Source of the DNA: Stieleria bergensis
Lineage (GTDB): Bacteria > Planctomycetota > Planctomycetia > Pirellulales > Pirellulaceae
Direction of reading: 5' to 3'
Length of the DNA: 64,000 nucleotides
Assembly: GCA_007745635.1 (NCBI GenBank)
Contig: CP036272.1
Span: 3,969,128-4,033,127, forward strand
This document shows positions 27,085 to 36,208 of the stretch, piece by piece (position 1 is the first letter of the stretch; every line of letters begins with the position of its first letter). The notes beneath the pieces are model-generated. The model was not told the origin of the DNA, did no database searches, and was given only the letters and a program-made list of their open reading frames with translations. The position numbers were made by a program, and so were the translations under genes.

Positions 27085-27240
27085 GGAGGACTGCGCCAGC
27101 CCAGCGAGCGGCTTGCTGGGTGCAGGCTGAGCTTCGCATGATCCTCCTGCTTTCTGCCCCCCCACCATTCTGCGGCGACTGACGACGTGAAATGCGGTGC
27201 CAGCAGTCTTTCTGGGCAAGGGCTTTGCGCCCCGCTGGCG
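27085..27240 (+). ncRNA. Candidate structured RNA downstream of the tRNA-like gene
   Basis: Strong nested inverted repeats: GGAGGA (27085-27090) pairs with TCCTCC (27142-27147) and encloses CCCAGC (27100-27105) / GCTGGG (27115-27120). A second element pairs GCCAGC (27199-27204) with GCTGGC (27234-27239). No coding frame explains it and the motifs of 6S, SRP or RNase P RNA are absent. It could be a 3' processing or termination region of the tRNA transcript, or a separate RNA. Only base pairing supports this. Confidence 0.35.
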
Positions 27241-27583
27241 GCTAAATGTCAGTCAGGAATCTAGCCAGAGGCGCCATTGGCGGTTTATTCGAAAAAACTA
27301 GAAAATGTACGCCAATACCGAATGATTCGGGCAGCATTTTGATTCACTACTGGGCCGATAGTGGTAGAATGGAGGCTGCTATCGCTGCGTCGTTTTTGAT
27401 CCAGCCAAAGGTTGTGTTGCGCTTCACTTTGGGAACTCAAAACGACCACGAACACTTGGCCGGCCAGTCACTTGACGTTGGAGTGACCGAACAAGCTGTT
27501 CCGCGTTAGCCCACACGGCTGGCATGCCAGCTCGCTTTTCTTAGCTAATCCAGTTGCTGAAACGCCCATTTAATGGAGTTGTG

Positions 27584-29320
27584 ATGATGTATTCACCAGA
27601 TCGGTCAAGAACGGACGAAACCGCTGCAGTGAACTGCTCCGCTTTTGAACGTGGTCCTGCGGCCCGCAATGCAAACGTTGCTGCCCACGCCTGCTCTGGT
27701 GATAGCTTGCCGAAAGCCTTGCTGCGTGACGTGCTGGTGATGTTTTTAGCTGTTTCGGCGGCGTTGATTGTTTGGTCCAGTACCAGTCATGGGCAAGAAG
27801 CCGGAGGTCGCCAGATCCATCCAGATATCCTGAAGGATCCTGCTCGAATCCAGCGCACGATCCGCAGTTTCTCGCTGACCAAGGCTGACGAAATCTCGAA
27901 GTACACCGACCGAGATCGCCAGATGATGGAGAACTACTTTGCGGCCTACGTGCCAGCGGTTCTAACCAAAAAGTCTGAGCTGACCTCGATCAACGCGACA
28001 GTCGCACATCTCAACGATTTGCTGACCCGCATGTGGCGTCCAAACCCACTGCCTGCTGGCGGCAATGAAGTCAAACGCTGGATCTACGGCGCCTTATCGC
28101 CGATCGCCAAAGGTGACTTTCAGACGCCGGGTCGTATCAACGCGATTCTGTGCCTGTCTCGCTTGCCGCGAAACCCCGCAACCGACGGGGGCTATGTTCG
28201 TCCCGAGCCAGTGATCCTGCGAGACTTGCTGCCGATTTACGAAGATGACAAAAACCCAGAAGGCGTCCGAGCCGCCGCACTCGCTGGCTTGGAGCGTTTT
28301 GTTCGCCTGACTCCAAAGTCTGGAATTGACGCCAAGACCCAAGGCAAGATCCTAGATGCCGTGGAAGCGCTACTGAACGCCGCCCCTCCGGCAGGCCGCG
28401 ACCCGATGGCACATGCCTTCATGCAGCGTTATGCAGTGGACATTGTTACCCAATTGTCAGTTGACAAGGCCATGTCCCAAAAACTCCTGGTCCTAAGCAG
28501 CAAAGACGATCGCCCAGACTTGATTGCGCTGTATTTGATGGGAGCTGCTGGAACGATGCCCGGCAAGATTGAGTTGGGCAATGTGAAAGTCGATGATTTA
28601 CTCCAGCAGTGGGGCACCCGTGCCATGGGATCTCTCGACGCCGAGATCGCTCGCCTGGAGGCCTATGAACCGGACACATCCCCCGTGTCACAGCCCGCTG
28701 ACCCACGCAGCTTTGTTACCGTACGGTCAAGCGCTCCGTCGGGCCGCCCGGGGATGGGTGAGGAAATGAGTGAAGGCATGGGGGAACGGATGGCTCCCGA
28801 TGAATCCAGCATGGAAGACGGTGAAGGTGGCTTCGGCGAAATGGGAAGCTACGGCGAAATGGGCGGATTTGGAGTACCGGGAGCTTCGGCCAGAGTCGAG
28901 CAACCACCAGAGATCATCGCCAGTCGCAAGAAACTCAGCTACTTGTGCCAGCAACTGCTACTGGCTGCGACCGGTCAAGCCAAACCGGTTGATGAACTCG
29001 ATCCGCTAGAGAATCCAGGTGGCTTGATGGCGGCCGTGCCAGCCGATCAAAGTAAAAAACTGAACCTGTTTGTCACTCTTGTCAGTGACTTTGCCAACGG
29101 GGTCAACGAAGGCACCGAAGCCAGTCGCCGTGACTACCTGCTAACGCTGCAAACTCAACGAGACCTCCTGTCTGCTCACGTTGAAGGCAAGTCGAACGAT
29201 GAAGACGCCGGGATTCGTAAATGGGACGATGCGTTTGGCTCCCCGACTGCTCCTGCTGCTGCGGACGCACCACCAGTCACCCCTGATCCTGCCGCAGCCT
29301 TCACAGGTCCCAGCAACTAA
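27584..29320 (+). CDS. Exported hypothetical protein with Gly/Glu/Met-rich insert
   Basis: 578 aa from the ATG at 27584 (TGGAG seven bases upstream; a second ATG follows directly). A membrane helix around residues 48-65 (VLVMFLAVSAALIVWSS) ending in SHGQEAG probably acts as a signal peptide or anchor after a long N-terminal tail. The body is helical and HEAT-like in places (AILCLSRLPRN, ALAGLERFVRLTPKSG, ILDAVEALLNAAPP). Residues about 390-450 form a low-complexity stretch rich in Gly, Glu and Met (MGEEMSEGMGERM, GFGEMGSYGEMGGFG). No family is recognised. It is followed by a clear terminator, so it is a single-gene unit. Confidence 0.75.
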   Translation: MMYSPDRSRTDETAAVNCSAFERGPAARNANVAAHACSGDSLPKALLRDVLVMFLAVSAALIVWSSTSHGQEAGGRQIHPDILKDPARIQRTIRSFSLTKADEISKYTDRDRQMMENYFAAYVPAVLTKKSELTSINATVAHLNDLLTRMWRPNPLPAGGNEVKRWIYGALSPIAKGDFQTPGRINAILCLSRLPRNPATDGGYVRPEPVILRDLLPIYEDDKNPEGVRAAALAGLERFVRLTPKSGIDAKTQGKILDAVEALLNAAPPAGRDPMAHAFMQRYAVDIVTQLSVDKAMSQKLLVLSSKDDRPDLIALYLMGAAGTMPGKIELGNVKVDDLLQQWGTRAMGSLDAEIARLEAYEPDTSPVSQPADPRSFVTVRSSAPSGRPGMGEEMSEGMGERMAPDESSMEDGEGGFGEMGSYGEMGGFGVPGASARVEQPPEIIASRKKLSYLCQQLLLAATGQAKPVDELDPLENPGGLMAAVPADQSKKLNLFVTLVSDFANGVNEGTEASRRDYLLTLQTQRDLLSAHVEGKSNDEDAGIRKWDDAFGSPTAPAAADAPPVTPDPAAAFTGPSN

Positions 29321-29366
29321 TGGGCAACTAGCAAACAGCTCGCACCAGAAAGAATGACTTCCGAAG

Positions 29367-29396
29367 CGGGGCATGGCCATCCATGTCCCGTTTTTT
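29367..29396 (+). terminator. Intrinsic terminator
   Basis: CGGGGCATGG (29367-29376) pairs with CCATGTCCCG (29381-29390) across a 4-base loop, with one G-T pair, and is followed by six T. It ends the transcript of the preceding exported-protein gene. Confidence 0.9.
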
Positions 29397-29602
29397 CGTT
29401 GACCGGCGTCAGGCTGTCGAATCCCGATTAACGCCGGCTCGAATCCTGGTGTCGTCTCATCAACTTGCTCAGGCTTCAAACACCTGGGCGGAGCGATCCT
29501 GAACCAGGAGTAACGCCAACGCAGAGGCTGTTGGCGAATCCGACCATTTGGACACTGCTGGCCGGATCGATCAAGCCATCACATCACGTCAGTCCAGCAG
29601 GA

Positions 29603-30628
29603 TTACGGCGCAACGTTTTCGTAACGAGCAAACACGGTTGAGCCGGCGTCAACTTTGTCCCCGATTTTAGCGACGATCTGCAACGCAGGATCATCGGGCA
29701 CAACCAACTCGGTACGCGAGCCCAACTTGATCATGCCATACATTTCGCCGCGTTCCAAATCAACGCCCGGACGCATCCAAGAAACAATCCGGCGAGCGAA
29801 TTGGCCGGTGATCTGTCGAATTCGATAGACTCGTTGATCCAATTCTGGGCAGGCGATGTAGACATCCAAGTTCTCGTTCTCTTGCGCCGATTCGGGTCGA
29901 AGTGCGTTAAGGAACTTCCCGGGTCGGTATGCGACCTTTACCACTTCACCTGGCAATGAGGCGCGGTTCGCATGCACGTTAAAGATCGACAAAAAGATAC
30001 CAAACTGAACACAGGGCCCCAGTTCAGGGTCCTCGATGCGTTCAATCTGGACAAGCTTTCCATCGGCCGGTGAGACCACCGTCCCCGGCTGCTCAGGGAT
30101 CACCCGGTTGGGATTGCGAAAGAACCATGCGACCAACACAAACAAGACCAAGAAGGGCAGCGACAACGGCCACCAGAAGTACCCAGCTCCGGCGGCTAAC
30201 GCCAAGAACAGACCGCCGATCAACAACAGTTCTGCGAGGCCAACGCGCACGAATCCCAATCGACCGCGCCACTGAAACGCATCGTCTTGACGGTCCCAGT
30301 GGTAAGTGATTTGGTTTGCATAGAATTTGAGGTCGCGAGGGTCCACCGGTTCAAACGGCAAACTACCTCGTTCCCCTTGGCGTTTAGCGGCCATCGCTTT
30401 GACGTAACCGGGTCGCAGCAGTCTCAAGAGCGATCGGCGGACTTTCCCCCAAGCCAGTTCAATGGACATCACAATGCCGCCACCGGGCTGGATATTCACA
30501 AGCTGGGGATCCATCATTGGCAAGCCAAGCTTCGCCTGGGGGTACACGTCCCCACCGGCCCCGCCTACGCTTTGCTGATCGGCCAAGTCTGATTCTGCGA
30601 CTGTTTCGTTGGTAGGTTCTGTAGTCAT
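29603..30628 (-). CDS. psd: Phosphatidylserine decarboxylase proenzyme
   Basis: 341 aa. The enzyme makes phosphatidylethanolamine from phosphatidylserine at the membrane, using a pyruvoyl group formed by self-cleavage at an LGS/GST-type Ser. Visible blocks: two membrane helices (LLLIGGLFLALAAGAGYFWWPLSLPFLVLFVLVAWFF), FRNPNRVIPEQPGTVVSPADGKL, FGIFLSIFNVHANRASLPGEV with the conserved His, and the C-terminal MIKLGSRTELVVP carrying the G-S cleavage site. About 100 residues precede the core, longer than short psd-A proteins. It is divergent from nadB, with which it shares a 157-base promoter region. Confidence 0.92.
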   Translation of the reverse strand: MTTEPTNETVAESDLADQQSVGGAGGDVYPQAKLGLPMMDPQLVNIQPGGGIVMSIELAWGKVRRSLLRLLRPGYVKAMAAKRQGERGSLPFEPVDPRDLKFYANQITYHWDRQDDAFQWRGRLGFVRVGLAELLLIGGLFLALAAGAGYFWWPLSLPFLVLFVLVAWFFRNPNRVIPEQPGTVVSPADGKLVQIERIEDPELGPCVQFGIFLSIFNVHANRASLPGEVVKVAYRPGKFLNALRPESAQENENLDVYIACPELDQRVYRIRQITGQFARRIVSWMRPGVDLERGEMYGMIKLGSRTELVVPDDPALQIVAKIGDKVDAGSTVFARYENVAP

Positions 30629-30785
30629 GGCGGCTAGATTAGCTGGTCCGGTGGCTGACTGTCGATAGTCGACTTATTTTATTTCGGCACAACGTCGCTT
30701 ACACTATGTGGTTTCCGCCCCCAAGACATGGGCTGGCGAACCTGTCGCTCCGCCGACATTTGTAATTTCGAGCCCAGACATACTT

Positions 30786-32498
30786 ATGATGACAACGCCG
30801 CGATACTTGATTCCGTTTGACACGCGGCAAGCGGTCCATCAATTCACGGACATTCTGATCATCGGTGGAGGCTTGGCTGGGCTAAGAGCAGCGAATGCCG
30901 TTGCTCCGCACCATAGCGTGCTGATCGTGACCAAAGAAGAGCTTCGTGAGAGTAATAGCAACTACGCCCAGGGCGGTATTGCCGGAGTCTGGGATCCCGA
31001 AGATTGCTTTGAGCATCACATCCAAGACACGCTCGTCGCGGGCGCGAACTTATGCGACGACGATGTGGTCAGCATGGTTGTTCGCGAAGCACCGCGCCGC
31101 ATCGAAGAACTGGTTCGCTGGGGAACGCGGTTTGACCAGGCTCAAGGAGACTTCGCCTTAGGCCGTGAAGGCGGGCATTCACACGAGCGCATTCTGCACG
31201 CCCATGGCGATGCTACCGGGGCGGAAATCATGCGAGCGGTGATCCAGCGCACGCGGGACTTGAAGAACGTCCGCATCATGGAGAACACGTTCACCATTGA
31301 TTTGCTGACCCACGAAGGCCGTTGTCGCGGCGCCGTCATTCGCCCAGCCGACGGTCCGATCTTGATGGTCTGGGCCAAAGAAACCATTCTCTGCACGGGC
31401 GGGGCGGGACAGATTTTTCGCGAATCAACCAACCCCCCGGTTGCAACCGCCGATGGCACATCGCTGGCCTATCGCGCTGGAGCCGAATTGAGCGACATGG
31501 AATTCATGCAGTTCCATCCTACCGTGCTTTACATCGCTGGCTCTTCGCGTTCGCTGATCACCGAAGCGGTTCGCGGCGAAGGGGCACATCTGGTCGATGC
31601 GACAGGCTACCGCTTCATGCCGGACTTTGACCCCAGAGCTGAATTGGCTCCGCGTGACATTGTCAGTCAATCGATCTTCACGCACATGCAGCGCGTGTCT
31701 CATCCCTGTGTCTACCTGGACCTGTCACACTTAGATTCAGAGAAAGTCGTTCAACGTTTCCCCGGCATCGCGAAGCTCTGCAAGAAATTCGGACTCGATA
31801 TCACCAGCGATCGGATTCCAGTTCGCCCAGGCGCCCACTACATGCTCGGTGGCGTGACGGTTGATCGACAGGGTCGCAGCAGCCTGCCCGGACTGTGGGC
31901 AGCCGGCGAAGTCACCAGTAGCGGACTGCATGGGGCCAACCGGTTGGCCAGCAATAGTTTGCTGGAAGGCTTGGTTTACGGCGCGGCGGCTGGATTTAGC
32001 GCATCGCGAGCCGCGGGCGAAGGGTTGTTTGAAATGCGCGCCTCATCGATCCGGCAAAGCGTTTGCACGAGCACTGAATCGTTTGACATCGCCGATGTCC
32101 GAGTGTCACTGAAAAGCTTAATGGGACGCCTGGTGGGAGTCCATCGCGACGCCGATGGCCTTCAAGAAGCCGCCGACAGCGTGCGTGCCTTGGCTGCCTA
32201 TGTCATGAACCATCAATTCGACACCGTCGAAGGCTGGGAGCTTCAAAACCTGCTGACCACCGCCTCGATCATGATCGTCTCGGCCATCGAGCGAACAGAA
32301 TCACGTGGGGTTCACTTCCGCAGTGACTACCCCCAGCGAGACGACCCAAACTGGCGTCGCCACCTGACGGTGCAGACCAATGTTGACGGTGGATACCCCC
32401 AGCGAGGCGAATTACTGCAATCACCGGCAGTTGAGGTGTCTCCGCTAAAGCCACCGGCAAACGCCCTGCCCGTGCAGACGAATCCATCCAAATCGTAA
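30786..32498 (+). CDS. nadB: L-aspartate oxidase
   Basis: 570 aa from the ATG at 30786 (an ATG at 30789 and a GTG at 30708 are alternatives). NadB oxidises L-aspartate to iminoaspartate, first step of de novo NAD synthesis, using FAD. The FAD-binding motif is DILIIGGGLAGLRAANAV; other family blocks are NSNYAQGGIAGVWDPED, REGGHSHERILHAHGDATG (catalytic His/Arg region), EFMQFHPTVLY and RPGAHYMLGGVTVDRQGRSSLPGLWAAGEV. The C-terminal helical domain ends with RTESRGVHFRSDYPQRDD. nadA and nadC are not nearby. Confidence 0.94.
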   Translation: MMTTPRYLIPFDTRQAVHQFTDILIIGGGLAGLRAANAVAPHHSVLIVTKEELRESNSNYAQGGIAGVWDPEDCFEHHIQDTLVAGANLCDDDVVSMVVREAPRRIEELVRWGTRFDQAQGDFALGREGGHSHERILHAHGDATGAEIMRAVIQRTRDLKNVRIMENTFTIDLLTHEGRCRGAVIRPADGPILMVWAKETILCTGGAGQIFRESTNPPVATADGTSLAYRAGAELSDMEFMQFHPTVLYIAGSSRSLITEAVRGEGAHLVDATGYRFMPDFDPRAELAPRDIVSQSIFTHMQRVSHPCVYLDLSHLDSEKVVQRFPGIAKLCKKFGLDITSDRIPVRPGAHYMLGGVTVDRQGRSSLPGLWAAGEVTSSGLHGANRLASNSLLEGLVYGAAAGFSASRAAGEGLFEMRASSIRQSVCTSTESFDIADVRVSLKSLMGRLVGVHRDADGLQEAADSVRALAAYVMNHQFDTVEGWELQNLLTTASIMIVSAIERTESRGVHFRSDYPQRDDPNWRRHLTVQTNVDGGYPQRGELLQSPAVEVSPLKPPANALPVQTNPSKS

Positions 32499-32629
32499 CG
32501 TGTGGCGTCAAGACTGGTGCGTCCAGCACTTGGCGAGCGGGCCGCATGTGGTCACCCTGAACGGCCGCATCAACACCAGCCTGCGTCCGTCACCGTTCTT
32601 CTTCTCATCGCTTTTAGCCTAACCGATCC

Positions 32630-32845
32630 ATGACCGTGTCTTCTCGATCATCGACCAACGATCCCAAGCAAACTTGCCCAACCTGCGGACGCAAATTCCG
32701 CATGGACGAAACCGAAGCGCCGCCATTTTGCCGACAGCGTTGTCGCCTGATTGACCTCGGCCGTTGGTTGGACGAGGAAATCAGCCTTCCGCACGAGAGC
32801 GAGGAATCTCCCAAGACCATCGACCCGGACTCGGTACGTGATTAA
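32630..32845 (+). CDS. yacG: DNA gyrase inhibitor YacG-type zinc-finger protein
   Basis: 71 aa. The four zinc ligands are Cys16, Cys19, Cys34 and Cys38 in CPTCGRKF...FCRQRCRLIDLGRW, the exact spacing of the YacG family. In E. coli YacG binds GyrB and inhibits gyrase. The gene lies between nadB and greA on the same strand; the greA region has its own promoter, so the three may not be one operon. The C-terminal tail is acidic. The zinc-finger match is clear; the gyrase role is inferred from the family. Confidence 0.88.
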   Translation: MTVSSRSSTNDPKQTCPTCGRKFRMDETEAPPFCRQRCRLIDLGRWLDEEISLPHESEESPKTIDPDSVRD

Positions 32846-32958
32846 CGCGGCAAATGGCTCCGTCCACGCGGCCCCCCGCAACTTTCTCCAACACCTCGCA
32901 GCACAGGGCCAGAGCCGATGACCGGCAGGGGTTCCTGGTCGCCTGTCCCGAGGGTATC

Positions 32959-32987
32959 TTTACAATTCATTCATTTATCCCCACAAT
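32959..32987 (+). promoter_or_regulatory. Predicted sigma-70-type promoter for greA
   Basis: TTTACA at 32959-32964 and CACAAT at 32982-32987 are separated by 17 bases, matching a -35/-10 pair at 5/6 and 4/6. Transcription would start near 32994, just before the leader hairpin. The next AATAGG also overlaps, so the exact -10 register is open. Confidence 0.6.
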
Positions 32988-33001
32988 AGGGTTTCGCTTG
33001 A

Positions 33002-33044
33002 AAACCTTTTCCGCGACGACTGCGGCGGAAAAGGTTTCTTTTTT
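33002..33044 (+). terminator. Intrinsic-terminator hairpin in the greA leader
   Basis: AAACCTTTTCCGC (33002-33014) and GCGGAAAAGGTTT (33025-33037) are exact 13-bp inverted arms, with a 10-base loop, followed by C and six T (33039-33044). The hairpin lies between the predicted greA promoter and the greA start, whose GGAGAG site is only 15 bases further. It could be an attenuator in the greA leader or the end of an upstream transcript. Confidence 0.85.
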
Positions 33045-33071
33045 GTCTGACTTCCGTTGGAGAGTGTGATT

Positions 33072-33554
33072 GTGGAATCGGTGCCGATGACCCGAACCGG
33101 GTACAACAAGATCAAGGCTGAGATCGAACACCTACAAAATGAAATCATGCCCGAGATCGCAGATAAAATCGCTGTTGCGCGTGAGGAAGGTGATCTCAAA
33201 GAGAACGCCGAATACCATGCTCAGCGTGAGAACCAGGGCAAGACTCAGGCGCGAATCAATCTTTTAAAAGACAAAATCGCCCGCGCCAGCATCGTCGATG
33301 TTGCCGATTTACCGCGTGACGAGGTTGTCTTTGGATGCACCGTGACGGTTGAAGACCAAGACGACGGGATGGAGGAAGAGTTCACTTTCGTCGGCGCGGG
33401 TGAAGATGACTACAAGACCGGAAAGATCTTGGTCACCAGCCCCATCGGCAAGGGTCTCATCGGCAAGAAAGTCAATGAACTGGCCGAGATCGAAGTCCCC
33501 GCCGGGATCATGAAACTGAAAGTGGTGAAGATCGAATTCGCCGAAGAAGCGTGA
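33072..33554 (+). CDS. greA: Transcription elongation factor GreA
   Basis: 160 aa from the GTG at 33072, with GGAGAG at 33059-33064 seven bases upstream; ATG at 33087 is another option. GreA rescues backtracked RNA polymerase by stimulating transcript cleavage. The N-terminal coiled coil begins [24 protein letters not shown] and carries the catalytic-tip sequence [14 protein letters not shown] (D-x-x-E-N acidic residues). The C-terminal FKBP-like domain ends with [21 protein letters not shown]. It is normal in length. A terminator hairpin sits in its leader. Confidence 0.94.
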   Translation: MESVPMTRTGYNKIKAEIEHLQNEIMPEIADKIAVAREEGDLKENAEYHAQRENQGKTQARINLLKDKIARASIVDVADLPRDEVVFGCTVTVEDQDDGMEEEFTFVGAGEDDYKTGKILVTSPIGKGLIGKKVNELAEIEVPAGIMKLKVVKIEFAEEA

Positions 33555-33561
33555 TGCATTG

Positions 33562-34263
33562 ATGTCAGATAACGAGAGCCAATCAGCCGATGACCAAGCG
33601 ACAACCTCCGCCGACAAGGATCAAGGTCCCGGTCTGCTGCCGGCACTGATCGCGTTGGTCGCCATCGGCGGCATGTTAATGCTGATCACATTTGCGGGGA
33701 TGGCTTGGTGGATCTTCAGCAATCAATCCAAACTGGCGCTGCCTGCACTGCGCGATGGCTTCATTCCTCAGGTAGAACAAAGCCGCCTAAGCCCAGAGCA
33801 GAAAACTCCCATCATCGAACATCTCGATGCGGTCGTCGAAGATTTAGCCAGCGATCAACTGGAGTCCTGGCAGGTGACCGGTGTGATGCAACGCTTGCAG
33901 CGTTTGCCGATTCTGCAGTGGGGTCACTTGCAGGTCCTGAAACGGTTCATCGAAGATCACCCAAATGATTTCCCCGAAGACGCAGCCCTGCAAATTGACC
34001 GCGTTTTCTCGGGGATTAGTGACGGCCAGATCACCGGAATTGACGCCAGCACTATGCTATTACCAGTCATCGTCTCAGATCAAAACCTAAACGATGCTGA
34101 TTTGATCGACCCACTGGAGACCGCCAAGGTTGCCGAGGTGGTCACATCAGCCAGACAGATCGCAGACAGAGTCAAGGTGCCCGATACTGCAGGGCCCATT
34201 ACTCCCATTGATGTTTTGGTGCGTCGCCAGATTGAAGCCGGTCGAAGTCAGGGCGGATTCTAA
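33562..34263 (+). CDS. Single-TM hypothetical protein
   Basis: 233 aa. One membrane helix at about residues 27-52 (LPALIALVAIGGMLMLITFAGMAWWIF), an acidic cytoplasmic N-terminus, and a helical C-terminal domain (LSPEQKTPIIEHLDAVVEDLASDQ; WQVTGVMQRLQRLPILQWGHLQ). No motif identifies a family. The start is 7 bases after the greA stop, so it is probably cotranscribed, but no function can be given. Confidence 0.65.
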   Translation: MSDNESQSADDQATTSADKDQGPGLLPALIALVAIGGMLMLITFAGMAWWIFSNQSKLALPALRDGFIPQVEQSRLSPEQKTPIIEHLDAVVEDLASDQLESWQVTGVMQRLQRLPILQWGHLQVLKRFIEDHPNDFPEDAALQIDRVFSGISDGQITGIDASTMLLPVIVSDQNLNDADLIDPLETAKVAEVVTSARQIADRVKVPDTAGPITPIDVLVRRQIEAGRSQGGF

Positions 34264-34314
34264 AGCACCGACCGCTTCGTTTAGGCCTAACAGCGTAGAA
34301 TTGGAATCAGCACT

Positions 34315-35856
34315 GTGTCAAAACGAAAGGTGGTCATCGTCGGAGCCGGACCCGGAGGGTTGGCATCGGCCATGCAACTGGCCCATGCCGGGTGCGACGT
34401 CACGATTTTAGAACGTTTGGATCGCCCCGGCGGTCGAACCTCGTCGATCGAAATGGATGGTTACCGGTTCGATTGCGGACCGACGTTCTTCTTGTATCCA
34501 CGAGTGCTGCGTGAAATCTTCAACGCCGTCGGGTACGACCTGTTTGAAGAATGTCCCATGGTGCGACTCGATCCACAGTATCGCCTGACCTTTGCGCAAG
34601 GCGGCAAACTGGATTGCACCCCCGATGTCGCTTCAATGGACAAACAAATTGCGAAGTTTGCTCCACAGGACGTCGGCGCGCTCAAACGCTATCTGGATGA
34701 TAACCGGGCCAAGCTGGAGAGTTTCCGTCCCATCTTGGAATCCCCCTTCACCTCGGCGGCCGATCTGATCAGGCCATCCTTGTTGCCTGCACTGAAGCAC
34801 TTGCACCCATTCCGGTCCCTGGGCGCAGAACTGGAAAAGTACTTTGAAGACCCGCGACTGGTCATCGCGTTTGCGTTTCAATCGAAGTACCTTGGCATGT
34901 CCCCGTTTAACTGCCCCAGCCTGTTCAGCATCCTATCGTTCTTAGAATACGAAAATGGAGTCTGGCATCCGCTGGGCGGTTGCGGGCAAGTCAGCCAACG
35001 AATGGCTGAGATCGCAGAATCATTGGGCGTCAAGATTCGCTACCAGGAGCCCGTGACCAAAGTGGATTTCAATGGCCAGGAAGTCGTCGGGCTGCACACC
35101 GAACAAGGACGCTACGACGCCGATGCCTTTGTCGTCAATGCTGACTTTGCAAACTGGATGACCCAAACCGTACCGGACCACAAACGCCGAAAATGGAAGG
35201 ATCGCAACATAGCCAAAAAGCGATTCTCCTGCAGCACGTTCATGATGTACCTGGGAATTGAAGGGATCTACCATGACCTGCCTCATCATAACATTCACAT
35301 CTGCAAGGACTACCAACAGAACCTGCAGGACATCGAAACCAATCATCAGCTAAGCGACGACCCATCGCTCTACGTGCAGAACGCTTCGGTCACGGACACT
35401 TCGCTGGCGCCGGATGGACACAGCGCACTGTATGTCTTGGTGCCCGTCACACACCAGACAGACAACGTCGACTGGAACACCGAAAGGGCACGGTATCGCG
35501 AACTGACTCTGGACAAGCTCTCCCAAATCGGGCTAACAGACATTCGCGACCGGATCCGCTGTGAGAAAATCATCACTCCCGATCAGTGGCAATCAGATTA
35601 CGCAATCTATAAAGGCGCGACTTTTAACTTGGCTCATAATCTGGGACAGATGCTTCACAAACGACCGGGCAATCGCTTCAAGGAACTTGGGCGCGTCTTT
35701 CTTGTCGGTGGTGGCACGCACCCCGGCAGCGGTCTGCCGGTCATTTACGAATCCAGCCGAATCAGCAGCCGCATGATCTTGAACGACTTTGGTATCGGCA
35801 CCAGTCACCTTGAAGCCGGTTCCATGATCGACGCTCCCGAACCGGTCAGCGCCTAA
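34315..35856 (+). CDS. Phytoene desaturase / CrtI-type flavin amine oxidase-fold desaturase
   Basis: 513 aa from a GTG (SKRKVVIVGAGPGGLASAMQL gives the FAD-binding GxGxxG). The family block PGGRTSSIEMDGYRFDCGPTFFLYP follows, and the CrtI C-terminal pattern VFLVGGGTHPGSGLPVIYESSRI is complete. CrtI-type enzymes desaturate phytoene in carotenoid synthesis; related proteins act on squalene (HpnE-like) or on apo-carotenoids. The length fits CrtI. No crtB or other pathway gene is nearby, so the exact polyene substrate is open. Confidence 0.88.
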   Translation: MSKRKVVIVGAGPGGLASAMQLAHAGCDVTILERLDRPGGRTSSIEMDGYRFDCGPTFFLYPRVLREIFNAVGYDLFEECPMVRLDPQYRLTFAQGGKLDCTPDVASMDKQIAKFAPQDVGALKRYLDDNRAKLESFRPILESPFTSAADLIRPSLLPALKHLHPFRSLGAELEKYFEDPRLVIAFAFQSKYLGMSPFNCPSLFSILSFLEYENGVWHPLGGCGQVSQRMAEIAESLGVKIRYQEPVTKVDFNGQEVVGLHTEQGRYDADAFVVNADFANWMTQTVPDHKRRKWKDRNIAKKRFSCSTFMMYLGIEGIYHDLPHHNIHICKDYQQNLQDIETNHQLSDDPSLYVQNASVTDTSLAPDGHSALYVLVPVTHQTDNVDWNTERARYRELTLDKLSQIGLTDIRDRIRCEKIITPDQWQSDYAIYKGATFNLAHNLGQMLHKRPGNRFKELGRVFLVGGGTHPGSGLPVIYESSRISSRMILNDFGIGTSHLEAGSMIDAPEPVSA

Positions 35857-36208
35857 CTGTCCGAATCTGCTGCAAACGGCCTCTTGCCGCGGTGTAAACG
35901 CGACCTGATGCTGTCAGCGCCACCTGAGCGCACAGCGTGATGGCGCGGCACGCGTGCCAACTACGACTCCTCGCTGCAACAAAGCAGCACTTCGCGCGAG
36001 TCAGCCGACAACGACGATTCGGCCGACCGCCACCCACGCTTCTTCTGCGGCCCACTTCGCAAGCTTTGTTGCGGTCACTCGACAAGACACGCCAAATCGA
36101 CTTGGGACAGATTCCAAATCGCATTACCATCCAAGGTTCCTGCTGAACCAAACAATTGGCATTGATCAAGGCTGCCGCAAACCGGTACCGGTCCCCCGCT
36201 CACCACTG
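35857..36208. other. Intergenic region upstream of the M66 protease
   Basis: 352 bases with no credible gene. A long plus-strand frame runs into the next gene from upstream but its residues (Thr/Ala/Ser/Arg-rich) look noncoding. I see no convincing promoter pair or hairpin. The leader of the protease must start here. Confidence 0.4.

Noticed and set aside
27085..27240. tmRNA, 6S, SRP or RNase P RNA
   Set aside because: None of the diagnostic sequences (tmRNA T-arm with CCA, SRP GGAAGGAAGCA-like loop, RNase P core) is present.
35954..36208. N-terminal extension of the M66 protease from an upstream start
   Set aside because: The extra residues precede an evident signal peptide and look noncoding.
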